Positions 43,058-52,501 are shown, counted from the stretch's first letter. The stretch is 64,000 nt of DNA from Neobacillus kokaensis (GCF_014656545.1 NZ_BNDS01000009.1:26543-90542); one strand, 5' to 3'. Translations and numbers: made by a program. The notes: generated from the sequence alone by a model not told the origin.

Positions 43058-43104
43058 GGGTCAGTCCAGTGCATGAAAAATTTAGTACACTGGGAGACTG
43101 ACCC
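43058..43104. repeat. GGGTCAG inverted-repeat element, copy C
   Basis: GGGTCAGT-CCAGTG and CACTGG-GAG-ACTGACCC form a long stem with a short bulge around an AT-rich loop. Related to the elements at 5,782 and 33,031. Confidence 0.55.
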
Positions 43105-43453
43105 TATTTTCGGACGGCCGCTTCACACAGGAAAAGTCCTACTATTAAGCCACTTCTATTTTTCTCCAATTTATTGTCTATTTCATCTTAATTGGTTACT
43201 AAACAAAACACAGTAAATTGGGTTTATAATCATTCAACCTTTCGAGTATCCCAAGTTAGTTTTTAACTATGTTTATCGTCAATTCAATGCATACATATCA
43301 TATAAGTTTGACTACTCCTCTTATTTTTATTCATCTATAAATAATGTATTAGCTTCCAAGGAGTGAAGTCAAAGACATAAAACCGCATTAAAGGTTTGTA
43401 TTAACTAATAAACTGAATAAACTCTCAATCATCAAGGGAATAATATGACCATA

Positions 43454-43533
43454 CCAAGATATTTAAAAAATCTTGGTGGTGTTACAATCCATCAATAATT
43501 GTGTTCATTTTTACACAATAGGAGGCAAAGAAA
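43454..43533 (+). promoter_or_regulatory. Divergent csp leader with two hairpins
   Basis: CCAAGAT/ATCTTGG forms a hairpin at 43,454-43,476, and TTGTGT-TCATTTTT-ACACAA forms a second one directly before AGGAGG. The sequence is unrelated to the leaders of copies 1-4, yet the hairpin next to the ribosome site is kept. The promoter was not identified with confidence. Confidence 0.5.
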
Positions 43534-43734
43534 GTGGAAAAAGGTAAAGTAAAATGGTTTAACAGCGAAAAAGGGTTCGGATTCATTGAACGTGAAGGTG
43601 GAGACGATGTATTCGTCCATTTCTCAGCGATCCAAGGCGAAGGGTATAAATCACTTGAAGAAGGTCAAGAGGTTACCTTTGACATAGAGCAAGGCCAACG
43701 TGGACCCCAAGCTACAAACGTTCATAAAGCATAA
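43534..43734 (+). CDS. CspA-family cold-shock protein, divergent copy
   Basis: A 66-aa cold-shock domain protein with intact KGFGFIE and DVFVHFSAI but with several replacements ([24 protein letters not shown]) relative to the clustered copies. It starts at GTG after AGGAGG. Coding and non-coding flanks have both diverged, so it is an older paralogue outside the cassette family. It has its own leader and terminator. Confidence 0.95.
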   Translation: MEKGKVKWFNSEKGFGFIEREGGDDVFVHFSAIQGEGYKSLEEGQEVTFDIEQGQRGPQATNVHKA

Positions 43735-43750
43735 TTAGTATTGAACGAAT

Positions 43751-43790
43751 AAAGACAGACTCTTATTCCATTTTAGAGTCTGTCTTTACT
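43751..43790 (+). terminator. Terminator of the divergent csp gene
   Basis: AAAGACAGACTCT pairs perfectly with AGAGTCTGTCTTT, followed by ACTTTTC. Confidence 0.85.
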
Positions 43791-43894
43791 TTTCTAAAAC
43801 AAAACGTAAGACTGCGTTCAAACAGCTTATATGATGAATATCATGAAATAATATCTTTCAGAGCATGCCTGACACCAAAAGTTAAAGAAAATCA

Positions 43895-43925
43895 TTTACT
43901 AGCAAACGTGGAACTAGTTTATAAT
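43895..43925 (+). promoter_or_regulatory. Predicted promoter of the Wadjet operon
   Basis: TTTACT and TATAAT (43,920-43,925) lie 19 bases apart, slightly long. The implied start falls only about 11 bases before the ATG of the leader frame at 43,943. Confidence 0.45.
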
Positions 43926-43942
43926 AGAAGGAGTTTATTCCT

Positions 43943-43969
43943 ATGAGTTTAGAAGATGTAAGCAGGTGA
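43943..43969 (+). CDS. Eight-codon leader frame overlapping jetD
   Basis: ATG 43,943 follows AAGGAG by nine bases and opens an eight-codon frame whose TGA overlaps the GTG start of jetD (GTGA). JetD has no good ribosome site of its own, so the leader may bring ribosomes to it by coupled re-initiation. Alternatively it is the real start of JetD separated by a one-base frameshift. Confidence 0.4.
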   Translation: MSLEDVSR

Positions 43970-45039
43970 CCACAATCGATATCATTGAAGCACGGGTGAG
44001 AGGGTTTATTTCCGATATCCAACACCCTAGTCAAAAAAAGAAACTCAATATAAATGATTTAGAACTTCAATTACGCAAATTGATGGATGATTATTTTGAA
44101 ATGGATGGGTATTCGCTATTTTTTAACGCTATTCAAACCTTACAAGGTGAAGGGCAGCTGATTCCTATCCAAAATAATCAATACAACGGGAAAACACCAG
44201 GACTTTCCCTCTATTACTGGGTAAATATCAAAGCTAAAGCAGCCAAATGGGATCGTCTTGAGATGATGAAATTAAGTGATCAGTTTGATTTTTCCTATTA
44301 TGAACGGCATCCTGAATGGCAAACGAAAGAGGAATGGAATCGACTCCAGAATGTCTATTCCTTTTTACAAAGAAGTCAGGAGCGGGAATGGGTGTCCGTT
44401 GAAGAAAGAAGCCTGGAGCTATTCGGCCATGAAAAATTTCTGCTGGATGGCGAACAGTTTCCTAATGGCAAAGGCTTTTTAACAAGAATTGGCACCACAG
44501 AAGAGCAGCTGAAAATGGTGAACTACGGTGAGCCATTTGTGTTTTGGCTGAAACAAGGAAAAGCCATCCATGAGATCAAGCGGGTCCTTATCGTAGAAAA
44601 TCTATCATTCTTCCATACTTCGATTCAATTACTAGAAGCAGGGACGCTTGATTATGAGCCTGATTTACTTATTTATGGGGAAGGCACGAAAATAGAACGA
44701 AGCTTTTCGTTTTTCTTTCGCATGTTTCCACCGGACGATTATCTTTTTTACTACGCAGGCGATTTGGATGCAGCAGGGTACGGAATCCTAATCCGGCTGA
44801 TAGAGAAATATCCTGACTGTTGCATTCAGCCTGCCTTAAAAATTTATCGCAAAATGCTGGAGTGTCATGATCAAAAAAATGAACAAAAACAAGGTCAAAC
44901 ACAAAATCTCGTGCTTCGTGATGCCTTCTTTCAATGGTTTACAGAGGAGGAGCAAGCATTGCTCATGGGGTTATGGAAGGAAAATAAACGGATTCCTCAG
45001 GAAGTCCTGACAATCGAGACATGGAGGCGATGGATGTGA
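43966..45039 (+). CDS. jetD: Wadjet defence protein JetD (Toprim nuclease subunit)
   Basis: A 357-aa protein whose C-terminal third is a Toprim-like domain. VLIVENLSFF near residue 211 carries the catalytic glutamate and YYAGDLDAAGYG near 264 the D-x-D metal site. In Wadjet systems JetD is the endonuclease that cuts closed circular DNA after loop extrusion by JetABC. It begins at GTG in a GTGA overlap with a leader frame and ends 19 bases inside jetA. Placement first in the operon fits the types with JetD-A-B-C order; the exact subtype is not assigned. Confidence 0.85.
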   Translation: MTTIDIIEARVRGFISDIQHPSQKKKLNINDLELQLRKLMDDYFEMDGYSLFFNAIQTLQGEGQLIPIQNNQYNGKTPGLSLYYWVNIKAKAAKWDRLEMMKLSDQFDFSYYERHPEWQTKEEWNRLQNVYSFLQRSQEREWVSVEERSLELFGHEKFLLDGEQFPNGKGFLTRIGTTEEQLKMVNYGEPFVFWLKQGKAIHEIKRVLIVENLSFFHTSIQLLEAGTLDYEPDLLIYGEGTKIERSFSFFFRMFPPDDYLFYYAGDLDAAGYGILIRLIEKYPDCCIQPALKIYRKMLECHDQKNEQKQGQTQNLVLRDAFFQWFTEEEQALLMGLWKENKRIPQEVLTIETWRRWM

Positions 45040-46541
45040 ACGAATCATGGGAAGGATTCGCAGGAAGAATGCAGCGATTAAATCCATTGTTCGAGCTTGG
45101 CAGGGGGATGGATGTAGGGGAGCTGAAGCCTTATGTTCAAAGTATTCTTATGCAAGTGCTCCTTAGTATCTTTTACCGAGAATTAAATGATGATGATGGA
45201 AGAAAAAAGTCAGATATTAAGTATATAGTGGAGGATGCAATTAAACAAATGAAGCTTCTCGCAGACGAGAAGCAAATTGAGCGAATCACAAGCGGACTGT
45301 TATATTCAGGAAAAGAAGAGTACAGCCAGCCGTTTGAAGCGTTATATTACGATGAGATTAGGCAGGCATGGGAGACTCAGGTGTTCCGCTATGTCACAAT
45401 GGACGAGTTATACACGAATTTAGAGATGGGCGGCTCCATTGTGTATAAACTAACTGAAGTTTCTCAGGAAATGATTTTTATGAGCAGGGAAATGGCGGAG
45501 GAATTCTCCATCACCATCGAACAACTCTACAGTATGCAGCTGATTAAAAACGGAAATTTCCGTAAAGCGACTCGAAACCTCGATCACCTCATTTCACGCG
45601 TCAACCGCTTAATGGCAAAAGAATTCTCCTTTCAAAAGGAAATGACCAACAATCCAAAAATCTTATTAATGGAAGAAGAAATGCAAAGAGCAGACAACCG
45701 TGCTGAAATTGAAAAACAATTTGAAGAGGAAAAAACGCATTTCCGTACCATTACGAGCATGATTGAAAAAACGAAGCGAAGAAATGAAGAAGATGATGAT
45801 ATACAAAAAGAATTGCATCTTCTTCAAGAAAAGGTTGGTCATACTAGACAATTGCATGATCGTTTTGCGAAGCTCGTTATTCAAAACATTTCCTATGAGC
45901 TGAAATTAAAAGCTGAAAACCCATCCTTATTTTGGGAAAATAGCTTGGTTTCATTCCGTGAGCATTTCTATGAAAATATGTTTATGAAGGAAGGCGTTCG
46001 GTCGTTTACAGAAATCGAAACGGTCTTGTCTCCTTTGTTTTCACCGAAGAATGAATTCATACTGCCTCTTGAATGGATTTGGGGTGAACAGGAATTCGAT
46101 GAGAAACAAGTTGCCAATACGGTTGTCGAGGAGGAGGCCGAAGAAGAGCTAACTCGAATACGCGTGACGAACTGGGATTCAGTATGTAAGGCCTGGAGCT
46201 ATGTTTTTCAACATTTACAAGCATCGGGAGAGTTTTCATTAGCTGAACTTTCCACCTTTCCATTAGAAGTGCAGGATCTATGGCTGGAAGAATCGGAAAC
46301 CATCGATCTATGGATGATGTTTGATAGGAAGCCGCTTAAGGTTCAGGTGCTGCATCGGAAGGAAGAAACCTTAAGCGATGAAAGAGAAATTCTTCTATAT
46401 AAACTACTGAACGAATACCCGCAATTTCAAGTGTTAGAAGGTATGAAAATCTTTACGTTGTTTGATCATCGGGCGGAGCCAATCCTGTGGCAGCGTACGA
46501 AAATAACACCTTTTAAACTATGTATTCAGGAGGCGAAATAA
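45021..46541 (+). CDS. jetA: Wadjet protein JetA (kleisin-like subunit)
   Basis: A 506-aa acidic protein with winged-helix-like ends and a coiled-coil middle (about residues 195-300, rich in Glu and Lys). This is the layout of MukF/kleisin-type subunits that bridge the heads of an SMC dimer. The N-terminus overlaps jetD by 19 bases; ATG 45,021, ATG 45,030 and GTG 45,036 are alternative starts, the last one best spaced from GGAGG. The sequence alone would not name it; the assignment rests on its place between JetD and the SMC-like gene. Confidence 0.75.
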   Translation: MEAMDVNESWEGFAGRMQRLNPLFELGRGMDVGELKPYVQSILMQVLLSIFYRELNDDDGRKKSDIKYIVEDAIKQMKLLADEKQIERITSGLLYSGKEEYSQPFEALYYDEIRQAWETQVFRYVTMDELYTNLEMGGSIVYKLTEVSQEMIFMSREMAEEFSITIEQLYSMQLIKNGNFRKATRNLDHLISRVNRLMAKEFSFQKEMTNNPKILLMEEEMQRADNRAEIEKQFEEEKTHFRTITSMIEKTKRRNEEDDDIQKELHLLQEKVGHTRQLHDRFAKLVIQNISYELKLKAENPSLFWENSLVSFREHFYENMFMKEGVRSFTEIETVLSPLFSPKNEFILPLEWIWGEQEFDEKQVANTVVEEEAEEELTRIRVTNWDSVCKAWSYVFQHLQASGEFSLAELSTFPLEVQDLWLEESETIDLWMMFDRKPLKVQVLHRKEETLSDEREILLYKLLNEYPQFQVLEGMKIFTLFDHRAEPILWQRTKITPFKLCIQEAK

Positions 46542-47288
46542 ATGAGTGCAGAAACAACCAAGAGGGCAGCAGCTGTTTATTTTACTCTATTAAAAGATAA
46601 AGTCATCGATGAATATAGTGAACACTTTCAGACGTACTTTGATCCGGAGGTAAGACAGACTGTTCTTTTACTAGCAGACGAGTCAGGCACCTATATCATT
46701 GAATCGCCTAAACGCATTCAGTTGGTTGTCCAGCCGACTGGCTCCGTCTTTGCAACCAATTTCACCCATATGAAGGAAAAGCATAAGCAAATCGAGACGA
46801 AAAGACATTTTCATCTTATCAGCATTGTCATCATGTCCTTTTTAGCAAGCATCGATCGCAACCAGGCAGCCAAAATCCGCTCGCAGCGGGAAGGGATTAG
46901 TTATTATACATTGGAGCGGCAAGTAAATGATCTGATTGTAAATTGGGAGAGCATTCTAAAAACAAAGCCGAACTTCGGTGAAGAAGAACGCATCGATATG
47001 AAGGAAGTTGTCACTACGTGGAAGTACATGGAAGTAGAAACGGAAGATTATGGCGCCAAAAAGGCGAATCGACGAACAAGAATCGGGTTAATTGCCAGTG
47101 CCATGCGCTTATTGGAAGCAGAACGGTTAGTTGTCATTCTGGATCGCGATGATATCCCAAAGGTGATCCCAAAGCAAGAGCTGTTTGAACGGATTGAATA
47201 TCTGTATCACGATTATGATCGCTATGAATTATTGAAACAATTAATGACTTTAGAGGAGGATGGGCATGCCGAAGATTCATCGAATTAG
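46542..47288 (+). CDS. jetB: Wadjet protein JetB (MukE-like subunit)
   Basis: A 248-aa protein, mostly helical, with a central FHLISIVIMSFLASIDRNQ block and a C-terminal winged-helix-like stretch (RTRIGLIASAMRLLEAERLVVI). It matches the size of the small KITE/MukE-type subunit in MukBEF-like and Wadjet complexes. AGGAGGCGAAATAA places its start directly after the jetA stop, and its own 3' end overlaps jetC by 23 bases. Assigned mainly by context. Confidence 0.75.
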   Translation: MSAETTKRAAAVYFTLLKDKVIDEYSEHFQTYFDPEVRQTVLLLADESGTYIIESPKRIQLVVQPTGSVFATNFTHMKEKHKQIETKRHFHLISIVIMSFLASIDRNQAAKIRSQREGISYYTLERQVNDLIVNWESILKTKPNFGEEERIDMKEVVTTWKYMEVETEDYGAKKANRRTRIGLIASAMRLLEAERLVVILDRDDIPKVIPKQELFERIEYLYHDYDRYELLKQLMTLEEDGHAEDSSN

Positions 47289-50200
47289 AATTGTTGGCCT
47301 GAAGTATGATGGCATGCAAAAGCAATATAAAAATACTACGTTTAACTTTCATAATGAGGAAACCTCAACAAACGGTCTCATTTCGATGATGAACGGCGGC
47401 GGGAAAGGAGTATTCCTTCAGACCATCTTCCAAATTCTCAAACCTGGAACGGCGTGGGGAAAACAAAATAATCGGTATTATCAGCAATTCTTCTTTAATA
47501 ACAAGGAACAATTTATCCCTTATACCTTTCATGTGGTCATTCAGTGGGAATTAGATGGTGCGGACCACCGTCATCTCGTCACAGGGGGAATGTTCTCAGC
47601 TGAGCAGCGGCTCGCTATTAATGAGGAAGGCGGAAATGAAAGCAGGACGCTCGAACAGGAAGCAAAAATTCTCCCTGTTTTTACGTTTTATACTAGAGAG
47701 TTTGAACGGAAAGAAGAGGCGGCCCTTGAGCATATCCCGCTGTATGAAAACGAGGAAGTGGCCGACACCGAAGCCTTAAAAGACTATTTAAAATGGAATG
47801 GATATGATGTTTACCGGGACACGAAAAAGCATTATCGCATTTTAGATACATACGGAATTAACCGTAAAGACTGGGATATCTTGAAGGATATTAATAAGGA
47901 TGAAGGCGGTGTCGGAAAATACTTTGAGGGAGCGGAAGATGACCATTCACTGTTCCAAAAACGAATTATTCCAACGGTTAGTCAGGTCCTGCATCGAACA
48001 GAACAACAAAAGAACGATCTTGTAGAAATTTTTAAGAGTCAGGCAAGTATTGCGAAGGACCTGCCTGTGCTTTTAAAACGAGAGCAAGCACATAGGGAGT
48101 TTTTAGAGGATATTCTCCCTTTTGAAGAGCACCTGGCAAAAGGGATTGAACATAAAGAAATCATAGAAGATAGCATAATGGTTGGCCGGCAGCTGCTTGG
48201 TGCATTAGAGCATTTGAAAAAAACAGAAGAAGAAATGCTCATAACCTTAGAAAAAGACATTGAAAAACTAACGATAAAACAAGCTGATTTCCGGTTCCAA
48301 AAAGATAACTTGGAGTTTGCTAAAGCGCATAGGGAAGTACTAGATTGGGAGAAGAAATTAGCAGAAGAACGGAAAAAGCATAACTCTTTACAAGAACATG
48401 TAAAGGAAAAACAGGACCGAAAAGAAGAGCTTTCCTTCCAGACGATCCTAAAAGAGTGGTATGAGTACGAACAAACTATTCTCTCGCTTTCCCAGCAAAT
48501 TGCGAAATTGGAACAAAATAGCGGCTTAATACAGGTTAATCAAAGAATGGAAGAAGTCAAAAAAGAAGCCTTAGCAGAGTGGCAGGCTTCTTACCAATCG
48601 ATACAAGAGGCCATGACGCAGTATGCTGGCTACCAAAAGTTCCTAAAGAAAAAAGAAAATGAACTGTCACAGCAGGATAAACAAAAAACAAAGGAGATTG
48701 CTCAGCTTAATGCCGAAATTAATCGACTCTATACGCAAATCCATCACTTCGAGTCTAGTGAAGAAGCGCTTAAAATCGAGTTTGGCGACCGCATCACCTA
48801 TGATTTAAAAGGTTACATCGAAAGCCTAACGAAACAAATGGAATCCAAAAAAGCACAGTTAGAAGTGCTTCATGAAAAAGATCATGTATCTACGGAAAAG
48901 CAAAAGCAGCTAGCTGCATCACACGGTACTTTTGCTCAATCGATTACATTTTTAGAAGCAAAATGTGATGAGTTAAAGCGAGCAATAGAAGCACAATCGC
49001 AAAAAGAAGCCAAACTAGTTGAAAAGCTTCATGGTTTATTAGATGGGGTCACTGTGCCGTTAAGCCACGCCCTTTTATCAAAGTATGCACTTCAGATAGA
49101 GGAACTGCTGAGCCAGAATAAGCAGCAAGGAGAACAGATCAAAAAAGAGCTTTGGGAAACACAGCTGGACCATTCCTTAAATGATGAGCCTTTCTGGGTG
49201 GCCAATAAGGATGTGAAAGAGTTAAAGGAATGGATTGATGAGAAAACCGGGATTGATGTATTTTATGGAACCCAATTCCTGCAATCCTTGAGTCCTGAGG
49301 ATCTGGCAAAATACCTTTTAACCTACCCGCTCCTTCCTTACGGTTTAGTCGTCAGCCGCCAGCAATGGGATAAAATTAATCAGCAGGTCCTTTCCGGAAG
49401 ATTGTTTCATAGTCCTGTACCGATCTTCCAGCGCGAGGAAATGAATCAAGAAAGGGATAAAGCTTCCTTTGTCATCATTAACGGAACCGAAAAAGCATTA
49501 TTAGCAGATAAAAATCAATTCACCAGCTGGAAAATGAATATTGCAAAACAAATAGAAGATAAGCAAGAAGCGCTTGAAGAAATGGAGAAAACAGAGGCGT
49601 CATTACGGCGTATCTTAAAAGAAATCGACCGATTCCTATCAAGTGAGCTTTCCATTGATCTCGAAAGAATGCACATTCAGGAACAAAATGCTCTTCTATC
49701 TGAAAAAGCAAAACTGCAAGAAGTCATCATGCAAGAGGAAAAAGAGAAGGAATTACAGCTACAGTTACAAGAACAGCTGGAAAAAACAAAACGAAAACGT
49801 AAAGAGCTTGCTGCGGATGTAGAAACACTAGCTAAATTTGACGAAGAAAAAACAGTTTATCAAGTAAATAAACAAGAGAAGCTCGAGAAAGAAAAGCAAA
49901 AGGAAGCATTAACCATCAGGCAGCAGGAAATAAGTAATGAGCATGAAACGATTGTTGAATTGCAAGGCAAATGGAACCAAACCTATTTTGAATGGAAGCT
50001 AACCATCGAACAAACGATCAAGGAAATTGCTGTCTTTATAGAGGAAGCTGCGTTTCCGCCAGAAGAAAAGGCAGACCTAAGTGAAGAAGTTCCACGACTT
50101 TCGCCACATCTTTTAGAAGAGATTTATGGGAGTACGAATGAGTTAAAGCAGCTGCAAAAATCAAAAGAAGAGCAAGCAAGTGAATTATTAGTGATTCAAA

Positions 50201-51729
50201 CGAAAAAAGAATCCGAACAAAAGCAGCAAAAAAAATTAGAGAAAAAACTGACCGCTCATAATAAGGATTGGAAGGAAGTTCCTGAACCGGGTGAACCAAT
50301 TAGTATCTTGGAAAATATGCTGCAAACCGCACAGAAGGAAGCAAAAACTGCGGAAAAAGAAGAACGGGAACAAGGCACGGCTGTTACGGTAGCGGAAACC
50401 TCTTTAAAGCATGCGAAAAAGCAGTGTGACAAGTTAGGAAAGAAGGTCGCGAAGCATGAAAAACAGCCTGAAAAATGGGAAGACCTTGACTTAGAAGTAA
50501 AGGCTGTTGAAATTAATGACCAAACGAAAATCGCAAAGGATGAAGTAAAGAAGGCGGAAAAACTACTGAAGGAAACAGAAGCCAGTATTACAGGCTATGA
50601 AGGGGATTTGTTAACCTTATCCGTGATCCTTAAGGAGGAAGCTGCCGTATTCACTGATCAGGATGTCGAAAAAATCAAGAATCAAGGAAAAACCTGCATC
50701 TTGTCCTGGTGTGAAGAACATCAAGCGATTCAGGACGAAGGTCAAGAGAAGCATGCGAAAATTGAACAATCCTTGCGTAATTTAAAGCTTGCGATTGAAG
50801 GGAAAGATTGGGAGATTCGGTTTAAAAATGAAGTGTTAACCACACTTGACCATATGGACACTAGGCATTATTCCCATGTTCAAACCATCGTTAAAAATAT
50901 GAAGCGTTTTTCCCAAAGCGGATTGGAGCAGTTAGAACGTGACAAAGAAAGGGCGGAAAAGGCGCAAAACTTCTGGGCAAGCCGGGCCAGCATGAAGGTG
51001 ATGAGTATTTCAGAGTCGATTCGTTCGATGATTGCGAAAATGAAGCTGAAAAATGAACGAGGAACGTTTCCACTTGTTCAGCTCAGAGAGGACATCCTGC
51101 CAAAAAGGGCAGAAGAAATCGAGCCATTATTAAAGCAGCATTTTGTCGCGGCGATTAACAAAATTACGGAACAGTTTGATGTGATTGATAACAACAATCT
51201 ATCATTAGACCAAGAAATCAAACAGCTCATAAGTGATGAGCAAATTTTATTTGTATCGCTCAGAAATCGATACCCTGAGCTGCTTGTCTATAATATGCGC
51301 ACGGATAACGCCTTTATGTATGGCAAGCCTAAAAGAGAACACTATTCGACCTGGCAGACGATTAATCAAGGTTCTAAGACGAAATCGGATGGAAGCGGCG
51401 GACAAAAGCTTTCCGCACGTATGGTCGTAATGATGATGTTATTGTCAGTGAAAAGCGAAACCGATCAAAGCTGGGTGCCTTTAATCTGTGATAATCCATT
51501 TGGACAAGCTGCCTCAGCCCATGTTCTTGACCCAATCTTCGCTGTCGCTGAGAAATTGAAATTTCAATTCATCGTCGTTACACCGCCTGAACTGGTGAAA
51601 ACGGAAATCAGCCAACGATTCGACGCCTACTATAAATTGGACTTTATTCGTGAAAAAGGAAAAGAAATCGTTTCTGATACCATTGTTCCGGCATTCCGGA
51701 TTTATCAGGGGGAAGAAGTTACACAATAG
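47266..51729 (+). CDS. jetC: Wadjet protein JetC (SMC-like ATPase)
   Basis: A 1,487-aa SMC/MukB-like motor. The N-terminal head begins MPKIHRIRIVGLKYDG, with the P-loop MMNGGGKGVFL near residues 41-51. Very long coiled coils fill ~residues 300-1,250. The C-terminal head has the signature GSGGQKLSARM near 1,375 and the Walker B region LICDNPFG near 1,407. It extrudes DNA loops for JetD cleavage. Odd points: the P-loop has Gly where Ser/Thr normally binds Mg2+, and Walker B has Asn after the Asp. ATG 47,266 is best spaced from GAGGAGG; ATG 47,260 is possible. Confidence 0.88.
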   Translation: MPKIHRIRIVGLKYDGMQKQYKNTTFNFHNEETSTNGLISMMNGGGKGVFLQTIFQILKPGTAWGKQNNRYYQQFFFNNKEQFIPYTFHVVIQWELDGADHRHLVTGGMFSAEQRLAINEEGGNESRTLEQEAKILPVFTFYTREFERKEEAALEHIPLYENEEVADTEALKDYLKWNGYDVYRDTKKHYRILDTYGINRKDWDILKDINKDEGGVGKYFEGAEDDHSLFQKRIIPTVSQVLHRTEQQKNDLVEIFKSQASIAKDLPVLLKREQAHREFLEDILPFEEHLAKGIEHKEIIEDSIMVGRQLLGALEHLKKTEEEMLITLEKDIEKLTIKQADFRFQKDNLEFAKAHREVLDWEKKLAEERKKHNSLQEHVKEKQDRKEELSFQTILKEWYEYEQTILSLSQQIAKLEQNSGLIQVNQRMEEVKKEALAEWQASYQSIQEAMTQYAGYQKFLKKKENELSQQDKQKTKEIAQLNAEINRLYTQIHHFESSEEALKIEFGDRITYDLKGYIESLTKQMESKKAQLEVLHEKDHVSTEKQKQLAASHGTFAQSITFLEAKCDELKRAIEAQSQKEAKLVEKLHGLLDGVTVPLSHALLSKYALQIEELLSQNKQQGEQIKKELWETQLDHSLNDEPFWVANKDVKELKEWIDEKTGIDVFYGTQFLQSLSPEDLAKYLLTYPLLPYGLVVSRQQWDKINQQVLSGRLFHSPVPIFQREEMNQERDKASFVIINGTEKALLADKNQFTSWKMNIAKQIEDKQEALEEMEKTEASLRRILKEIDRFLSSELSIDLERMHIQEQNALLSEKAKLQEVIMQEEKEKELQLQLQEQLEKTKRKRKELAADVETLAKFDEEKTVYQVNKQEKLEKEKQKEALTIRQQEISNEHETIVELQGKWNQTYFEWKLTIEQTIKEIAVFIEEAAFPPEEKADLSEEVPRLSPHLLEEIYGSTNELKQLQKSKEEQASELLVIQTKKESEQKQQKKLEKKLTAHNKDWKEVPEPGEPISILENMLQTAQKEAKTAEKEEREQGTAVTVAETSLKHAKKQCDKLGKKVAKHEKQPEKWEDLDLEVKAVEINDQTKIAKDEVKKAEKLLKETEASITGYEGDLLTLSVILKEEAAVFTDQDVEKIKNQGKTCILSWCEEHQAIQDEGQEKHAKIEQSLRNLKLAIEGKDWEIRFKNEVLTTLDHMDTRHYSHVQTIVKNMKRFSQSGLEQLERDKERAEKAQNFWASRASMKVMSISESIRSMIAKMKLKNERGTFPLVQLREDILPKRAEEIEPLLKQHFVAAINKITEQFDVIDNNNLSLDQEIKQLISDEQILFVSLRNRYPELLVYNMRTDNAFMYGKPKREHYSTWQTINQGSKTKSDGSGGQKLSARMVVMMMLLSVKSETDQSWVPLICDNPFGQAASAHVLDPIFAVAEKLKFQFIVVTPPELVKTEISQRFDAYYKLDFIREKGKEIVSDTIVPAFRIYQGEEVTQ

Positions 51730-51755
51730 GATAAACTTATCTTTAATTTTTTGAT

Positions 51756-51795
51756 AAACTTGCTTTATGGAACGAAATACATAGAGCAAGTTTTT
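51756..51795 (+). terminator. Terminator of the Wadjet operon
   Basis: AAACTTGCT pairs with AGCAAGTTT, followed by TT. It lies 26 bp after the jetC stop and supports a single transcript ending there. Confidence 0.85.
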
Positions 51796-51812
51796 GTATA
51801 AGAGGTTATTAA

Positions 51813-52001
51813 ATGAAGGTATACAAACTAAAAAAGCAATTTAATGGATATAAAAGAGGAACTCAGTTTTACTTGGTTAGTGAATCGGAATTTATCGGTG
51901 TTAAAGAGTTTGTTTTAAGAACCGAGGATTTAACGCATAGGATCTCAATCAATGAAAGCGAACTTCTTAAGAATTTTATTTTTCTTAAAGAAATCTTTTA
52001 A
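51813..52001 (+). CDS. Small basic protein, function unknown
   Basis: A 62-aa hydrophilic protein starting MKVYKLKKQFNGYKRGTQF. The pattern of short beta strands resembles small SH3-like proteins found scattered in Bacillus; I cannot name a family. AAGAGGTTATTAA lies before the ATG. It follows the Wadjet terminator, so it is not part of that operon transcript. Confidence 0.6.
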   Translation: MKVYKLKKQFNGYKRGTQFYLVSESEFIGVKEFVLRTEDLTHRISINESELLKNFIFLKEIF

Positions 52002-52166
52002 CGAATGTAGGTCCATGTCCCATATTGCCTCCCAAAACAATTCTACATACTGAAATTGGGGCAAATAAATGGAATCTCCTTCATCTTTTAGGCTATTAAC
52101 GGATTACAATAAAAGGGATTAGCTCATATCTTATCGTATACTTTATTGGAAAGGGGTGTGTTATAT

Positions 52167-52385
52167 TTGCCAGCGTTTGTCGGACCGATTCGAATAGATA
52201 ATGTGAGCGGCGGCATTACCCAGTTTGGAGATAGTCTATTTATCTCACCCAAAGATGTGTCAAAGTCGTTTTCAGGTGCTGCAGGATCTAACACAGGTGG
52301 GATTGTTATTGTCAAAAGTGGGATAAGCACTACCAATGTATTTGATCCTAATGTAATTGACCAGTCTATTTCCGGAAATAAATAG
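52167..52385 (+). CDS. GerPF-like spore germination protein
   Basis: A 72-aa protein reading (M)PAFVGPIRIDNVSGG, then FGDSLFISPKDVSKSF and a C-terminal VFDPNVIDQS. This is the pattern of the small GerPA/GerPF-type proteins of Bacillus that make the spore coat permeable to germinants. The TTG start at 52,167 has GAAAGGGGTG eight bases upstream; an earlier ATG at 52,146 would add seven residues foreign to the family. It stands apart from any gerP operon in this window, as extra GerPF-like copies often do. Confidence 0.82.
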   Translation: MPAFVGPIRIDNVSGGITQFGDSLFISPKDVSKSFSGAAGSNTGGIVIVKSGISTTNVFDPNVIDQSISGNK

Positions 52386-52501
52386 AAAAGCTGCAGGGTA
52401 CCGTCATACGATTGAAACCCCTTTTTTAGCACGTGTCTTTTCATGGAGTACTTCCTTGGACTTTATATAATAAATGTTGAAATAAATAACTGATGATTTC
52501 C

